Counted from the stretch's first letter, positions 9,175 to 18,694 are shown. The stretch is 64,000 bases of DNA from Pseudomonadota bacterium (GCA_021838635.1 JAKCDC010000009.1:1-64000), one strand, 5' to 3'. Program-made: numbers and translations. Notes: a model not told the origin generated them from the sequence alone.

Positions 9175-10197
9175 ATGAAACACATGAAACTTATCGGAGT
9201 ATTTGTCGCTGGCCTTTCGCTGGCGACTCTTTCCGGCCTGGCTCTCGGCGCCCAACCGACGGCGGTAACGGTAGGGTCGGCCGGAGTCATTAGATACCTA
9301 GAGAAGGGGCAACCGCCCGTGGTCATTCATTTGACCGTAGAGCAAGCACAGAGCATGCGTGCAGCGCATGGCGCCCACGGCAAGGGCGGCGGCAGCAGCA
9401 CGACAAGCAACCTGATCTATAACGGCGGCACTGGTGGCATCGGGGTTGAGACTGCTCCGAAGATCTATCTGGTCTTCTGGGGTTCGCAGTGGACGAACAA
9501 CGACCCGAGCGGCGAAGCGAGTCTTCTGGAGTCATTTCTCACCGCCGTCGGCGGCAGTTCCTGGTTAAACACCGTAACGCAGTATTGTCAGGGCCTTCCA
9601 AGTGGCACTATTTTCTGCAACGGCGCTGGCACTCCAGTCGGTAATCAAGCCTACATGTTCGCTGCCTCATGGTATGACAATGGTTCCGCCGCACCGACTA
9701 AGCCAACTCAGTCGCAGATCGCTGCTGAGGCGGTGCGTGCCGCGCAATACTTTGGTAATACGGGATCCGGCAGCAACGATACGACGCAGTACGTGATTGC
9801 GACTGCCAACGGATACAATTCCTCCGGCTTCGGCAAGCAATACTGCGCATACCACAGTTATACCACCTCGAACTATGGCGACATCGCATACACGAATCTT
9901 CCATATATCACCGATGCGGGATCGAGTTGCGGCGCGAACTTTAACGGACTCGGCCCCGATGCCGGCATCACGATTGTCGAGGGACACGAAGCAGCCGAGA
10001 CCATGACCGACCAGTTCCCGAGCACCGGCTGGCTGGATTCCAGTGGCTCGGAAATCGGGGACAAGTGCGCTTGGATCTCCTCCGGGCAGGGAGCTTCGGC
10101 TGACGTCACCTTCCCGGACGGCGCGACTTATCCGGTTCAATCGCTGTGGAGCAATGCCTTCAACGGCGGCAGCGGAGGCTGCGTGCTGTCGTATTGA
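9175..10197 (+). CDS. Secreted protein with zincin-like HExxE motif, unknown function
   Basis: Signal peptide; IYLVFWGSQW and IVEGHEAAETMTDQFP motifs. Confidence 0.7.
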   Translation: MKHMKLIGVFVAGLSLATLSGLALGAQPTAVTVGSAGVIRYLEKGQPPVVIHLTVEQAQSMRAAHGAHGKGGGSSTTSNLIYNGGTGGIGVETAPKIYLVFWGSQWTNNDPSGEASLLESFLTAVGGSSWLNTVTQYCQGLPSGTIFCNGAGTPVGNQAYMFAASWYDNGSAAPTKPTQSQIAAEAVRAAQYFGNTGSGSNDTTQYVIATANGYNSSGFGKQYCAYHSYTTSNYGDIAYTNLPYITDAGSSCGANFNGLGPDAGITIVEGHEAAETMTDQFPSTGWLDSSGSEIGDKCAWISSGQGASADVTFPDGATYPVQSLWSNAFNGGSGGCVLSY

Positions 10198-10218
10198 TGA
10201 ACGAACTGCAACATTAGG

Positions 10219-10264
10219 CACAAGCCTGCGCCGGCGGTGCACAAGGCACCGTCGGCGTCTTGTG
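10219..10264. terminator. Stem-loop downstream of the 9175-10197 gene
   Basis: CGCCGGCGGTGC-ACAAG-GCACCGTCGGCG (11/12 paired) flanked by CACAAG/CTTGTG; no T tract. Confidence 0.5.
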
Positions 10265-10688
10265 CGCCCAACTCCCCCAATCAGGCATCGTGGACGGCGG
10301 GCACCGACTTCGAAAGTGTTAAAAAAATCCGCACTTAGTGGCCTAGTAGAGTGGTATCGCCTTTGACACTCGGTGCACCGCACTTACGCACGTGCGGAAA
10401 ACGCCGAAGGGTGAACATCTACGGAACCTCACCCATCCTGCCTTGGCGGAAAGCCATCGGCCGGGACTCTGAACGCATACGGTGAAACATACCGCCATCC
10501 TCTACACTGATCCGTTTCCGGGGAGCTTCGGATCGATTTAATCTGCCCCTCTGGCAACGGCCGTGCTTGTCCCGATCAGTCGTCGTGACTGAGGCTCTCC
10601 AGGCTGTCCCGAAACCAATAACGCATCTGAGCCTTTCTCAGTTGTTCTAAAACCACTGCCAAACATACGTCAACGTCGATAAGGACAT

Positions 10689-11087
10689 ATGAAAATGGGT
10701 AGCACAACGGGAGCTGTACGAATCTTACTGCGATTGGAGGGACTCTCTGTTTTACTTTTGTGCCTACTCTTGTATGCAAAGCTTGGTGCCGGCTGGCATG
10801 CCTTTTTTCTACTATTCTTAATTCCCGATCTTTCGCTTATCGCATATACGGCGGGTATAAAATTTGGCAGTATTGCCTACAATGCTGCTCATTCGTATTG
10901 TGGTGCACTCACCTGCATAGTGATCGGAATACTCCTGCCCTCGCCAGGCGCCTTAAGCGCTGGAATCATTTGGTGCGCCCATATCGGCTTTGATAGAGCG
11001 CTGGGCTACGGATTGAAATATCCGACAAATTTTCGAGATACGCACTTGGGGACAATTGGCCGACGCACCGTCACTGCCGACAAGTAA
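10689..11087 (+). CDS. DUF4260-family membrane protein
   Basis: LRLEGLSVLLLCLLLYAKLG...FLIPDLSLIAY...WCAHIGFDRALGYGLKYP. Confidence 0.8.
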   Translation: MKMGSTTGAVRILLRLEGLSVLLLCLLLYAKLGAGWHAFFLLFLIPDLSLIAYTAGIKFGSIAYNAAHSYCGALTCIVIGILLPSPGALSAGIIWCAHIGFDRALGYGLKYPTNFRDTHLGTIGRRTVTADK

Positions 11088-11229
11088 ATTACTCGATCGT
11101 TTTTCATGTCAGAGCCATGTGTTCGCTCCTGTGCTGGGGTCGGTATGCGTGTAGTTCGTGAAGCTGAAGTCAGCGCACCTTAACTTTTTAATTGACTGAG
11201 AAAATGCGCGTCGGTAACTTAGGGGGCAA

Positions 11230-11496
11230 ATGAAGCAAGAAAGTGCGCGAGACATTGTCGGACAGAAGATGCAGTTTCCGACAGCAATGAATCCCGGGCA
11301 CTGGCCGCGCCTCTGGCGTGAAGACCCGCTCAGGGCGGCACGCATTTTTCTGGTGATTCCCATAGGCGTGGTTGTGATCTCTCTCCTCCCGGATAAAGTA
11401 GCGATCGGAGTATTGATCGGGTTCGCTGTATTAATCTTTGGATGCCTGATCGCTGCGCGTGCCCGAAGAATCCGGGGCTGCAGACATCGTATGTAA
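11230..11496 (+). CDS. Small membrane protein, unknown
   Basis: 88 aa ORF with two predicted TM segments. Confidence 0.4.
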   Translation: MKQESARDIVGQKMQFPTAMNPGHWPRLWREDPLRAARIFLVIPIGVVVISLLPDKVAIGVLIGFAVLIFGCLIAARARRIRGCRHRM

Positions 11497-11552
11497 TCCT
11501 ATAACGACACGTTAAATTGCCCTCAACGCTCTCAGTTGTCGCATGAATAAGG

Positions 11553-11870
11553 TTGCGTGGAGCGGACTGGAAGCACGAAGCGATGTTCAGCGCCGTTTCC
11601 CCGAACGCGCGGGTTCCGGCGAAGCATCCGCTGCGGCCGATCTGCGCGATGTCGACGGATATGCGCGCTGGCGCGGCGCGCGCATACCGATATTTCAGGG
11701 AGGATCGGGCTACGTACGCGCATCCGGCGGCCGCGCGCCGCTCACAGCGCGAGCCCTACGAGCGTGCCGATCCCGAGGTCGGCCGTAACGATCGCTGCCC
11801 CTGCGGCAGCGGCAGGAAGTACAAGCGCCACTGCGGAAGCGCAGATATCGGCGGCGAAACGGTGCATTGA
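11553..11870 (+). CDS. SEC-C motif protein
   Basis: C-terminal [18 protein letters not shown]; start codon uncertain. Confidence 0.6.
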   Translation: MRGADWKHEAMFSAVSPNARVPAKHPLRPICAMSTDMRAGAARAYRYFREDRATYAHPAAARRSQREPYERADPEVGRNDRCPCGSGRKYKRHCGSADIGGETVH

Positions 11871-11930
11871 GCTGCATCGTGATGTTGCATGATCAGCACA
11901 TCAATTACTGATGATCAGAGAGGTCTCCAC

Positions 11931-12431
11931 ATGAAATCCCGGCACCAGAATCTCGCCTCCGCATTGCTCGTGTTGGCTCTGCTGTCTGCGCTCGCCAGGG
12001 CAACCCCACCGTCGACCAAGCTGCAGCCCGGCCTGTGGCTGTTTCACTACACGTCCACCGTGCAGATGTTCGCCGGTGGGACCCGCACCATCAACCAGAC
12101 TTCTCGGGAATGCATCAAAAATGCCAATCCGGCCAAGATTCCGTTGATGGCGAAGCTGCCGCCCAACATTCAGTGCACTGCGCCGGCGCTTGAGGTCATC
12201 GCCAAGGGATATCACGTGACGATGGCCTGCGCGGCGAGTGAGCCTAATGGCATGGTGACGCACCTGGATGAGGATTTCGTGATCATGCCGGGCAACGGCG
12301 GTAGCCAGATTAGCCTCGCCGGCACCGTGCACCAGCGGATCACGGGCGCACCGGTGTCCATTCCCGCCGCGACGGTGCATATCTCGGCTCAGGGTCACCG
12401 CATCGGCCTGTGCCTGGGACCCAAACCCTGA
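11931..12431 (+). CDS. Secreted DUF3617-like protein
   Basis: Signal peptide then LQPGLWLFHYTSTVQM..., cysteines conserved in pattern. Confidence 0.55.
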   Translation: MKSRHQNLASALLVLALLSALARATPPSTKLQPGLWLFHYTSTVQMFAGGTRTINQTSRECIKNANPAKIPLMAKLPPNIQCTAPALEVIAKGYHVTMACAASEPNGMVTHLDEDFVIMPGNGGSQISLAGTVHQRITGAPVSIPAATVHISAQGHRIGLCLGPKP

Positions 12432-12438
12432 GACGTGC

Positions 12439-12759
12439 ATGATCAAGTCCTGGGTCGTCAATCTGCAGCAGTTCCTGCTGCCGAACGGCAAGGTCGCGCC
12501 CTTGCCGCCGCGAGCGGAGCGTCTCTTCGCCTACTGGACGGAGATCGTCTCCCAGGCCACCCAGTACGATGATCCGACGACGTTGCGGTGTCGGCGCCGA
12601 CCGGGCCGAAAGCCTTGCGGCACCCTGCTCACCCTCTTCTTCGACTTCGACAACAACGATGTGCTCTGGTTCTGTCCCCGCTGTCATGACGAGGGACGCA
12701 TCGCCGGGTGGGAAGGCACGTTCTGGGACAACGGGGATATCGGCGAGCATCCCTCCTAA
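12439..12759 (+). CDS. Small zinc-ribbon-like protein
   Basis: CRRRPGRKPCG...FCPRCHDEGRIAGWEGTFWD. Confidence 0.55.
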   Translation: MIKSWVVNLQQFLLPNGKVAPLPPRAERLFAYWTEIVSQATQYDDPTTLRCRRRPGRKPCGTLLTLFFDFDNNDVLWFCPRCHDEGRIAGWEGTFWDNGDIGEHPS

Positions 12760-12768
12760 GGTCCGTCA

Positions 12769-13232
12769 TGGAACTCGATGCCGACCGGATCGATCAGGAC
12801 GTCCCGGCGCTGCTCTCCCTCGGCCGGCACGAGGGATGCTGGGTCTGGGAGGATTTCGACTGGGCAGTCATGCACCAGCTGCACGAGCACGGCGACATCA
12901 CCGATCCGATCAGTAAGGCGAAGACGGTGCAGGGGCGCGGTGCACGCCCTGCTCTGCGCCAGTGCCTCAAGATGCTCGAGGCCCGCGATACGCTCATCGT
13001 CTGCAAGCTCGACCGGCGGGGGCGCAGCCGGCGGGGGCGCAGCCTCCGAGACCTGATCCATACGCTCGATGATTTGAAGCAGCGGGGCGCGAGGTTCTGC
13101 TCGCTCGCCGAGGGGTCCAGTGAGCGTCGGTCTACACTCTTGGCCCTGCCATGGGCTCTGTCAGCAATAACACTTCGGTATAACATCGCAATGCTGCCGC
13201 ACAGAGGCGCTGAATCGAGGGAAAGGCGATGA
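12769..13232 (+). pseudogene. DUF6429-like N-terminus joined to a truncated serine resolvase fragment
   Basis: MELDADRIDQDVPALLSLGRHEGCWVWEDFDWAVMHQLHEHGDITDPISKAKTV followed by RPALRQCLKMLEARDTLIVCKLDRRGRSRRGRSLRDLIHTLDDLKQRGARFCSLAEG, then unrelated sequence. Confidence 0.65.
13013..13042 (+). repeat. 15-bp exact tandem duplication (ccggcgggggcgcag x2) in the resolvase fragment
   Basis: Two identical adjacent copies, 13013-13027 and 13028-13042. Confidence 0.95.
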
Positions 13233-13278
13233 CGCAACCACCCATGACAAGAAGTCATTTTCATCACAACGACCTGAG

Positions 13279-13357
13279 GTTTGCGTACGCGCATATCGCG
13301 CGCCAGCCCCTTGCCGCGATCGGGCGAGTGCTCAAAGACCGTGATGGTCGGGGTCAT
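13279..13357 (-). pseudogene. Truncated N-terminus of a glutathione S-transferase gene
   Basis: MTPTITVFEHSPDRGKGLARDMRVR matches the conserved N-terminus of a GST subfamily, then diverges abruptly. Confidence 0.6.
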
Positions 13358-13612
13358 GGAACATCTCCCAAGCGCTGATGGGCTGATCGGCGCGGCAACC
13401 CGCTTCAGGGGACGCCACCGATCCGAGACACATTCTGCCCTCTGTTGTCGACGCGCGACAGGCGGTTACATCGAAAGGCCCGCCCACAGATTGCCACAGC
13501 GCCTGCGGCTCGTGTCCGGTCGCGCGAACCTATGCACCACTGACCGGCATCTCTCTACCCGGCAAGTGTCAGGGCGAGCGGCGCATCCTCTATACTTGAA
13601 GCGTTCGACGCG

Positions 13613-14128
13613 GTGGGATCACTCGAGGCCAACCTATTGAAAACGCTCATGCCGGCTCTGCTGGACACGCTCACGGACGCGGCACGCGCCAGTCCGCGGC
13701 ACCGCAGCCACCACAATCTGCATCCGTCGCTTGAGGCACCCGTCCAGCGTCTCGCCATCGCCATGGAACCCGAAACGTACGTTCGGCCGCATCGTCACCC
13801 CCATACATGGGAGCTGCTCATTGCGCTGCGTGGGCAATTCCTGTTCACCGCCTTCGATGAGCACGGCGCCGTGCGCTGGCGACATCTGCTCGGAGGTGCC
13901 GACGGACTCGCGGCGTTCGAATTCGAGCCCGGAACATGGCACACGGTCACCTCGCTGGAACCTGGCAGCGTCATCTTCGAGGTCAAAGAGGGACCATACG
14001 TACCGGTGCCTGCGTCGGACCTGGCAGCATGGTCACCGCCGGAGGGAACACCGCAGGCGGCACACTTCGTTGCCGAACAACACGCCGCGGCACAACGGCT
14101 GCCGAAGGCCGCGGGCTACCCGGATTGA
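13613..14128 (+). CDS. WbuC-family cupin-fold metalloprotein
   Basis: MEPETYVRPHRHPHTWELLIALRGQF...FEFEPGTWHTVTSLEPGSVIFEVKEGPY. Confidence 0.75.
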   Translation: MGSLEANLLKTLMPALLDTLTDAARASPRHRSHHNLHPSLEAPVQRLAIAMEPETYVRPHRHPHTWELLIALRGQFLFTAFDEHGAVRWRHLLGGADGLAAFEFEPGTWHTVTSLEPGSVIFEVKEGPYVPVPASDLAAWSPPEGTPQAAHFVAEQHAAAQRLPKAAGYPD

Positions 14129-14337
14129 ACCGCGAGTGCGAATCCGTGCTCGGCGACCTGGCGCAATCCGCCACAGCAGCTGAGGCATAAATCGCAGCAC
14201 ACCTCGGGGCGGGCCATGCGCAAGACACGCACGATGCTCGCCTCGTCCGCCCGGAGCTGAGCGCCCTGCCGCAGCGCGTAGCGACCGAGGCTCGCGGTCA
14301 TTGCAGACCCAACGGATCCGCAAAGGCCACGCGCGTC

Positions 14338-14685
14338 TCAGGCGTCCCCAACCTTGGCCCGCACACCGAGCTCCTCGCGGATGATGTCCCGCAGCACCTG
14401 GGCGCTCAGTGTGAACCCGGACTGTCCGCGACGTTCATCGACGGCCAGCCATACCGCGATCACTTCATCGAGGTTGAGCCCGAGGACCGTCAGGCACAGT
14501 GCGCTCTCACCGTCCCCGGTGATCCAGTAGCTGCGCTGCACCGTACCTTGGCAGCGCCACGTGAAACATGGCTGCTCCAGGTCGGTGCGAATCGCCTCGG
14601 CATCGGGCACATTCTGTAGGAGGCGGACCATGGCCGCCTGATCGGAAAGGGACGCACGGCAGGATGAAATCGTGACATCGTCCAT
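14338..14685 (-). CDS. Hypothetical protein
   Basis: Start at MDDVTIS preferred because the longer ORF runs into a terminator hairpin. Confidence 0.45.
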   Translation of the reverse strand: MDDVTISSCRASLSDQAAMVRLLQNVPDAEAIRTDLEQPCFTWRCQGTVQRSYWITGDGESALCLTVLGLNLDEVIAVWLAVDERRGQSGFTLSAQVLRDIIREELGVRAKVGDA

Positions 14686-14777
14686 TCGACGAAGTCTCCG
14701 GCGTCTCAGGCGGATCGGCAGCTGCGCCGACCCCAAGGCTCCAAGCGCGATCGGCTCGGTTGCCCTACATCCGAAGA

Positions 14778-14814
14778 CACACCGCCCCCGGCCGTACAGG
14801 CCGGAGGCGGTGTG
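14778..14814. terminator. Stem-loop downstream of the RRM gene
   Basis: CACACCGCCCCCGGCC-GTACA-GGCCGGAGGCGGTGTG, 15/16 paired. Confidence 0.7.
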
Positions 14815-14830
14815 CATTCAAGGCTGCGTA

Positions 14831-15130
14831 TCAGTAGCGACGCGAACCGCCGCCGCGGTAGCCGCCGCCACCGCCGCCACCCGAGCGCTCGCGCTCCTGG
14901 GCTTCGTTGACCTTCAGCGCGCGCCCGTCGAAGTCCTTGCCATTCAGCGCCTGCATGGCGCGCGAGGCATCGGCGCTCGACATCTCCACGAAGCCGAACC
15001 CGCGCGGACGACCCGTGTCGCGATCCGAGATCAGAGAGATCTTCTCAACGGTCCCGTGCTGCGAGAACAGCTCACGGACAGACTCTTCGGTCGCCGTGAA
15101 GGGGAGATTTCCAACATAAAGCTTAGTCAC
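14831..15130 (-). CDS. RRM RNA-binding protein with Gly/Arg-rich tail
   Basis: GTG start, (M)TKLYVGNLPFTATEESVRELF...RGFGFVEM; tail GGGGGGGYRGGGSRRY. Confidence 0.85.
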   Translation of the reverse strand: MTKLYVGNLPFTATEESVRELFSQHGTVEKISLISDRDTGRPRGFGFVEMSSADASRAMQALNGKDFDGRALKVNEAQERERSGGGGGGGYRGGGSRRY

Positions 15131-15498
15131 TAGAGAATACTCACGATAGAAACGAAGGGAGAGGCAGCAACGACTGCCCCTTGGTTCGCGAAGCTTTGCG
15201 AGGGTGGCAGACAAGGCCAGAGTCGCGCCGGGCGGCGCTGGAGGCCTAGACAGTCAAGCCGAAAAGATACGAGCCGAAAGGCAGCCTACACGAGTTCGCG
15301 CGGCGGCGCCAAACTTTCGGAATGCCCGGCGCTGCCCCCCCTCTGGAGGGCGGTCTCCGAGGCCGCCTCTCAAGGCCCGGAGGGCATCGTCGCCGGTGAG
15401 AGGGCCTCAGCCGCCGCCTTCGGCGCTCAGTCGGAGGCCCCCCCCTCCCGGAGCAGTTTTGGGCACGAGCGTGCCCGGAAGACCGCGGGCCTCCCCAC

Positions 15499-15946
15499 CT
15501 ACCAGGGGACGGTTCGCCCCGAATCGTCGAGGTATTGCAGCCCGGGACGGGTACGTGCCGCACGCAAGGTCTTCAGGCCTTTCGGAATGCTCTCCGCAAT
15601 GCTCAGGCGTGCATCGGGACCGCCCCGCTCGGTACGCACCCATCGGGGCGCCCTCAGCACCCGCGCCCGCCGATCCAGCGCGTGCCGCAGCGCGAAACTG
15701 CGCATGAGCATGTCCAGCGCCGCTTTGCTCCCGCCGTACAGCTCCCGTTGGCCGTTCGTATTGTTCCCGATGCTGCCCTGACCGGACGACATGACTTCGA
15801 TGAGCCCATCCTCGGTCACCAGGCCGCCAATCCTCTCCACCGCCCGCATCGGCCCCAGCGCATTGGTCACCCTCACGCGCACGAACACCTCGGTCGAGAC
15901 CTCACCGATCGTCTCGCGCGGATCGTTGGTGACGCCGGCAGTGACC
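15499..15946 (-). pseudogene. Decayed short-chain dehydrogenase/reductase
   Basis: AGVTNDPRETIGEVSTEVFVRVRVTNALGPMRAVER...VMSSGQGSIGNNTNGQRELYGGSKAALDMLMRSFALRHA...; N-terminus missing with an in-frame stop upstream. Confidence 0.65.
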
Positions 15947-16391
15947 TAAAGCACCTGGAATCCTCGGCCCGACGAGCGCATCGCGCACCCCGGTCATCTG
16001 CGCGGCGCATGTCACATCGAGTGTTTCGATCTGCACTCGTCCCGGGAGCGTGCCTTTGCCGCAGACCTGATCGGCACCGTCATGTCAGCGCTCGGCAAAG
16101 CGGTCTTAAGTCAAGGCCGGGAGATCGCCGAGGTCGATGCGCCTGCCAAAGCCACCGGGGAGATGTTCGCGGCCCACCTGAGCGCACGCGACGCTTGAGC
16201 GCCTACGCCGCACCGCGCGCATCTGCCGCCAGGCGCGAAGAGCGACCGCGGTGCGGTACACTCGGATGCACCGCACGACAATCCCTCCGCGGCAGGACCG
16301 CCACCGCACCGCGGCTGTCCGGTTCGCCGAGGAGCAGGCGCCGCGCGCCAGCGCGGGGCACAGTACAACACGTATCCGGCTTTGGGGCGCC

Positions 16392-17999
16392 ATGGCGATC
16401 GACAACGGCTTCGACTACAGCTTCACCTTGAATGCCGGCAAGCGGCAGACCGCCGCGCCGCCGCCAGTGCGCCGCATCGTCATCGTCGGCGGTGGAACGG
16501 CAGGGTGGATGACGGCGCTGATCTTCGCACAGTCGCTGATCCTAAGGGGCGTACAGATCACCCTACTCGAATCCCCGTCGGTGCCCACCATCGGGGTCGG
16601 CGAGGGCTCCACGCCTTTGCTGCGCGGGTTCTTCGAGTTGCTGAAGATCGAAGAAGCCGAATGGATGCCGGCGTGCCATGCAACCTACAAGTGCGGCATC
16701 AGCTTCGAGGGATGGTCGAGCAAACCGGGCTTCGAGCGCTATTTCCATCCGTTCCCGTCGATGGTCGACATCATGACCCTGACGCAGTTCATCCATAACG
16801 CCGAGGCGCGCGTGCGGGGCGTGAACCTCTACGCGCACCCGGACCGGTTCTTTTTAGCGGCGCGGCTCGTGGCCGAGCAGCGCTCACCGAAGGCGCAGGA
16901 GCATTTCCCGTTCGACGTACTGCACGCCTACCACTTCGATGCCACACTGCTCGGACAATTCCTGCACAAAAAGGCTCTTGAGCGCGGCGTCCACTACAAG
17001 AGCTGTCACGTGACTCATGCTGAGGTGAGCGCCGAGGGCAACATCACCGCGGTGCATACGCGCGAGGGAGAGACGATCAGCGCGGATTTATACGTGGACT
17101 GCACGGGATTCGCGAGCCTGCTGCTGCAGAAGGCGCTGAAGGTTCCGTTCATCAGCTTTCAGAACAACCTGTTCAACGATGCGGCCGTGGCGATGCCCTC
17201 CGCGCTCGGGGAGTGCCTGCCGAGCGAAACCCGCTCCACCGCCTTGAAGCACGGCTGGGCCTGGAAGATCCCGCTCACCGAGCGCTACGGCAACGGGTAT
17301 GTGTACAGCTCGAAGTTCTGCAGCGCAGATGCGGCTGAAACCGAACTGCGCGCTCACTTAGGACTCCTCGAGGCGGATCTCGAGGCGCGGCACTTGAAGA
17401 TGAAGGTCGGCCGGGTCGCCTCTCCCTGGCAGGCCAACTGTCTGGCCATCGGTCTTGCCCAGGGATTCGTCGAACCGCTGGAAGCCACGGCGCTGATGGT
17501 GATTCAGTACATGGCGATGAACTTCCTCGCGCTGCTCGAGCGCGGCGAACTGAACGAGGAGGCGCACCAGCGCTTCAATGCGCTCGTGAACCGCAACTTC
17601 GAGGGCATCCGCGATTACATCTGCGCCCACTACAAGACCAATTCGCGCACCGATACCGAGTACTGGCGGGCGAATGCCGCCAACCGGGATCTGTCGGACA
17701 ACCTGAAGACGATTCTCTCGCGTTGGGTGACGGGCAAGAGCATCGTATCGGGTCTGCGCGCCCAGCAATTCGGTCAGGGCTATCCGGTAATGTCGTGGTT
17801 CGCGATCCTCGCCGGCATGGGCCTGTTCCCCCAGCCGCAGGCGCTGCGCCCGCCCAGCGCCCAGGAGGCGCGCTACGAGCTGTCCGAGGTCGATGCGCTG
17901 CTGCAGCGCTGCGCCGGGAATTACCTCGATCATCGCGCGGCACTGGCGCGGATTCCTCCGGCCCGCACCCCCCTGACGCTGCAGCTGTATTTCTGGTGA
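16392..17999 (+). CDS. Flavin-dependent tryptophan halogenase-like protein
   Basis: GGGTAGW, VGEGSTP, YKCGISFEGW, WAWKIPL motifs and GFVEPLEATAL. Confidence 0.88.
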   Translation: MAIDNGFDYSFTLNAGKRQTAAPPPVRRIVIVGGGTAGWMTALIFAQSLILRGVQITLLESPSVPTIGVGEGSTPLLRGFFELLKIEEAEWMPACHATYKCGISFEGWSSKPGFERYFHPFPSMVDIMTLTQFIHNAEARVRGVNLYAHPDRFFLAARLVAEQRSPKAQEHFPFDVLHAYHFDATLLGQFLHKKALERGVHYKSCHVTHAEVSAEGNITAVHTREGETISADLYVDCTGFASLLLQKALKVPFISFQNNLFNDAAVAMPSALGECLPSETRSTALKHGWAWKIPLTERYGNGYVYSSKFCSADAAETELRAHLGLLEADLEARHLKMKVGRVASPWQANCLAIGLAQGFVEPLEATALMVIQYMAMNFLALLERGELNEEAHQRFNALVNRNFEGIRDYICAHYKTNSRTDTEYWRANAANRDLSDNLKTILSRWVTGKSIVSGLRAQQFGQGYPVMSWFAILAGMGLFPQPQALRPPSAQEARYELSEVDALLQRCAGNYLDHRAALARIPPARTPLTLQLYFW

Positions 18000-18038
18000 G
18001 CCGCGCGTACCGGCCGGGGCGCACGCGGCTCGGCGCAC

Positions 18039-18674
18039 TCAGGCCTTGCCGCGAATCTGCGCAGCCGCCGCCTTCAGGATCTCGACGATGCGCTGCTTCT
18101 CCTGCGTCGAGCTATGGCGCTTCTCGCGCACTGCCTGCGCCAGTGTCTCGCGCACTGCCCAGAGCTCGCGCCAACCGTCCTGTTCGTCCTCCTCCAACGC
18201 GCCCAGCGCCTGACGGACCCGACCCATCTTGCGACCCGCCTGCACGATCTGGTTCAGCATCGCATCGGCTGCTGCGCGGTTTTCCGTCAGATACGCATCA
18301 CCGGCCTCGGTGATGCCGTAGAGCTTCTTCGCCCCTTCGGGCGTGACGCTCGCATAGCCCATTTCCTCCAGCCAGGTGAGCGCGGGGTACACCATGCCGG
18401 GACTCGGGCTGTAGAAGCCCTCGGACCGCTCCTCCAGTGCCTTGATCAGTTCGTACCCGTGACGGGCCCGCTCGGCGAGCAGCGCCAAGAGGACCAGCTG
18501 CAGATCCCCTGAGGCCAGTCGCCGGCCGACACGGAACGCGCCGCCGCCCATCCCCATGCCGCCCATGAAACCGGCGAATTGCCCGAATCCCCCGCCGTGC
18601 CGATGGCCCATCAGATGGAGGTGTGTCATGAAGGCTTCGCGGTGACCCGCGTGATGATGACTGGACCTGTGCAT
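18039..18674 (-). CDS. PadR-family transcriptional regulator with His/Gly-rich N-terminus
   Basis: LQLVLLALLAERARHGYELIKALEERSEGFYSPSPGMVYPALTWLEEMGY. Confidence 0.88.
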   Translation of the reverse strand: MHRSSHHHAGHREAFMTHLHLMGHRHGGGFGQFAGFMGGMGMGGGAFRVGRRLASGDLQLVLLALLAERARHGYELIKALEERSEGFYSPSPGMVYPALTWLEEMGYASVTPEGAKKLYGITEAGDAYLTENRAAADAMLNQIVQAGRKMGRVRQALGALEEDEQDGWRELWAVRETLAQAVREKRHSSTQEKQRIVEILKAAAAQIRGKA

Positions 18675-18694
18675 GCCGGCCGTCCTTTTTAACG

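Noticed and set aside
14686-14817. N-terminal extension of the 14338-14817 minus-strand ORF
   Set aside because: Extension is encoded by the RRM-gene terminator hairpin; start at 14685 is more plausible
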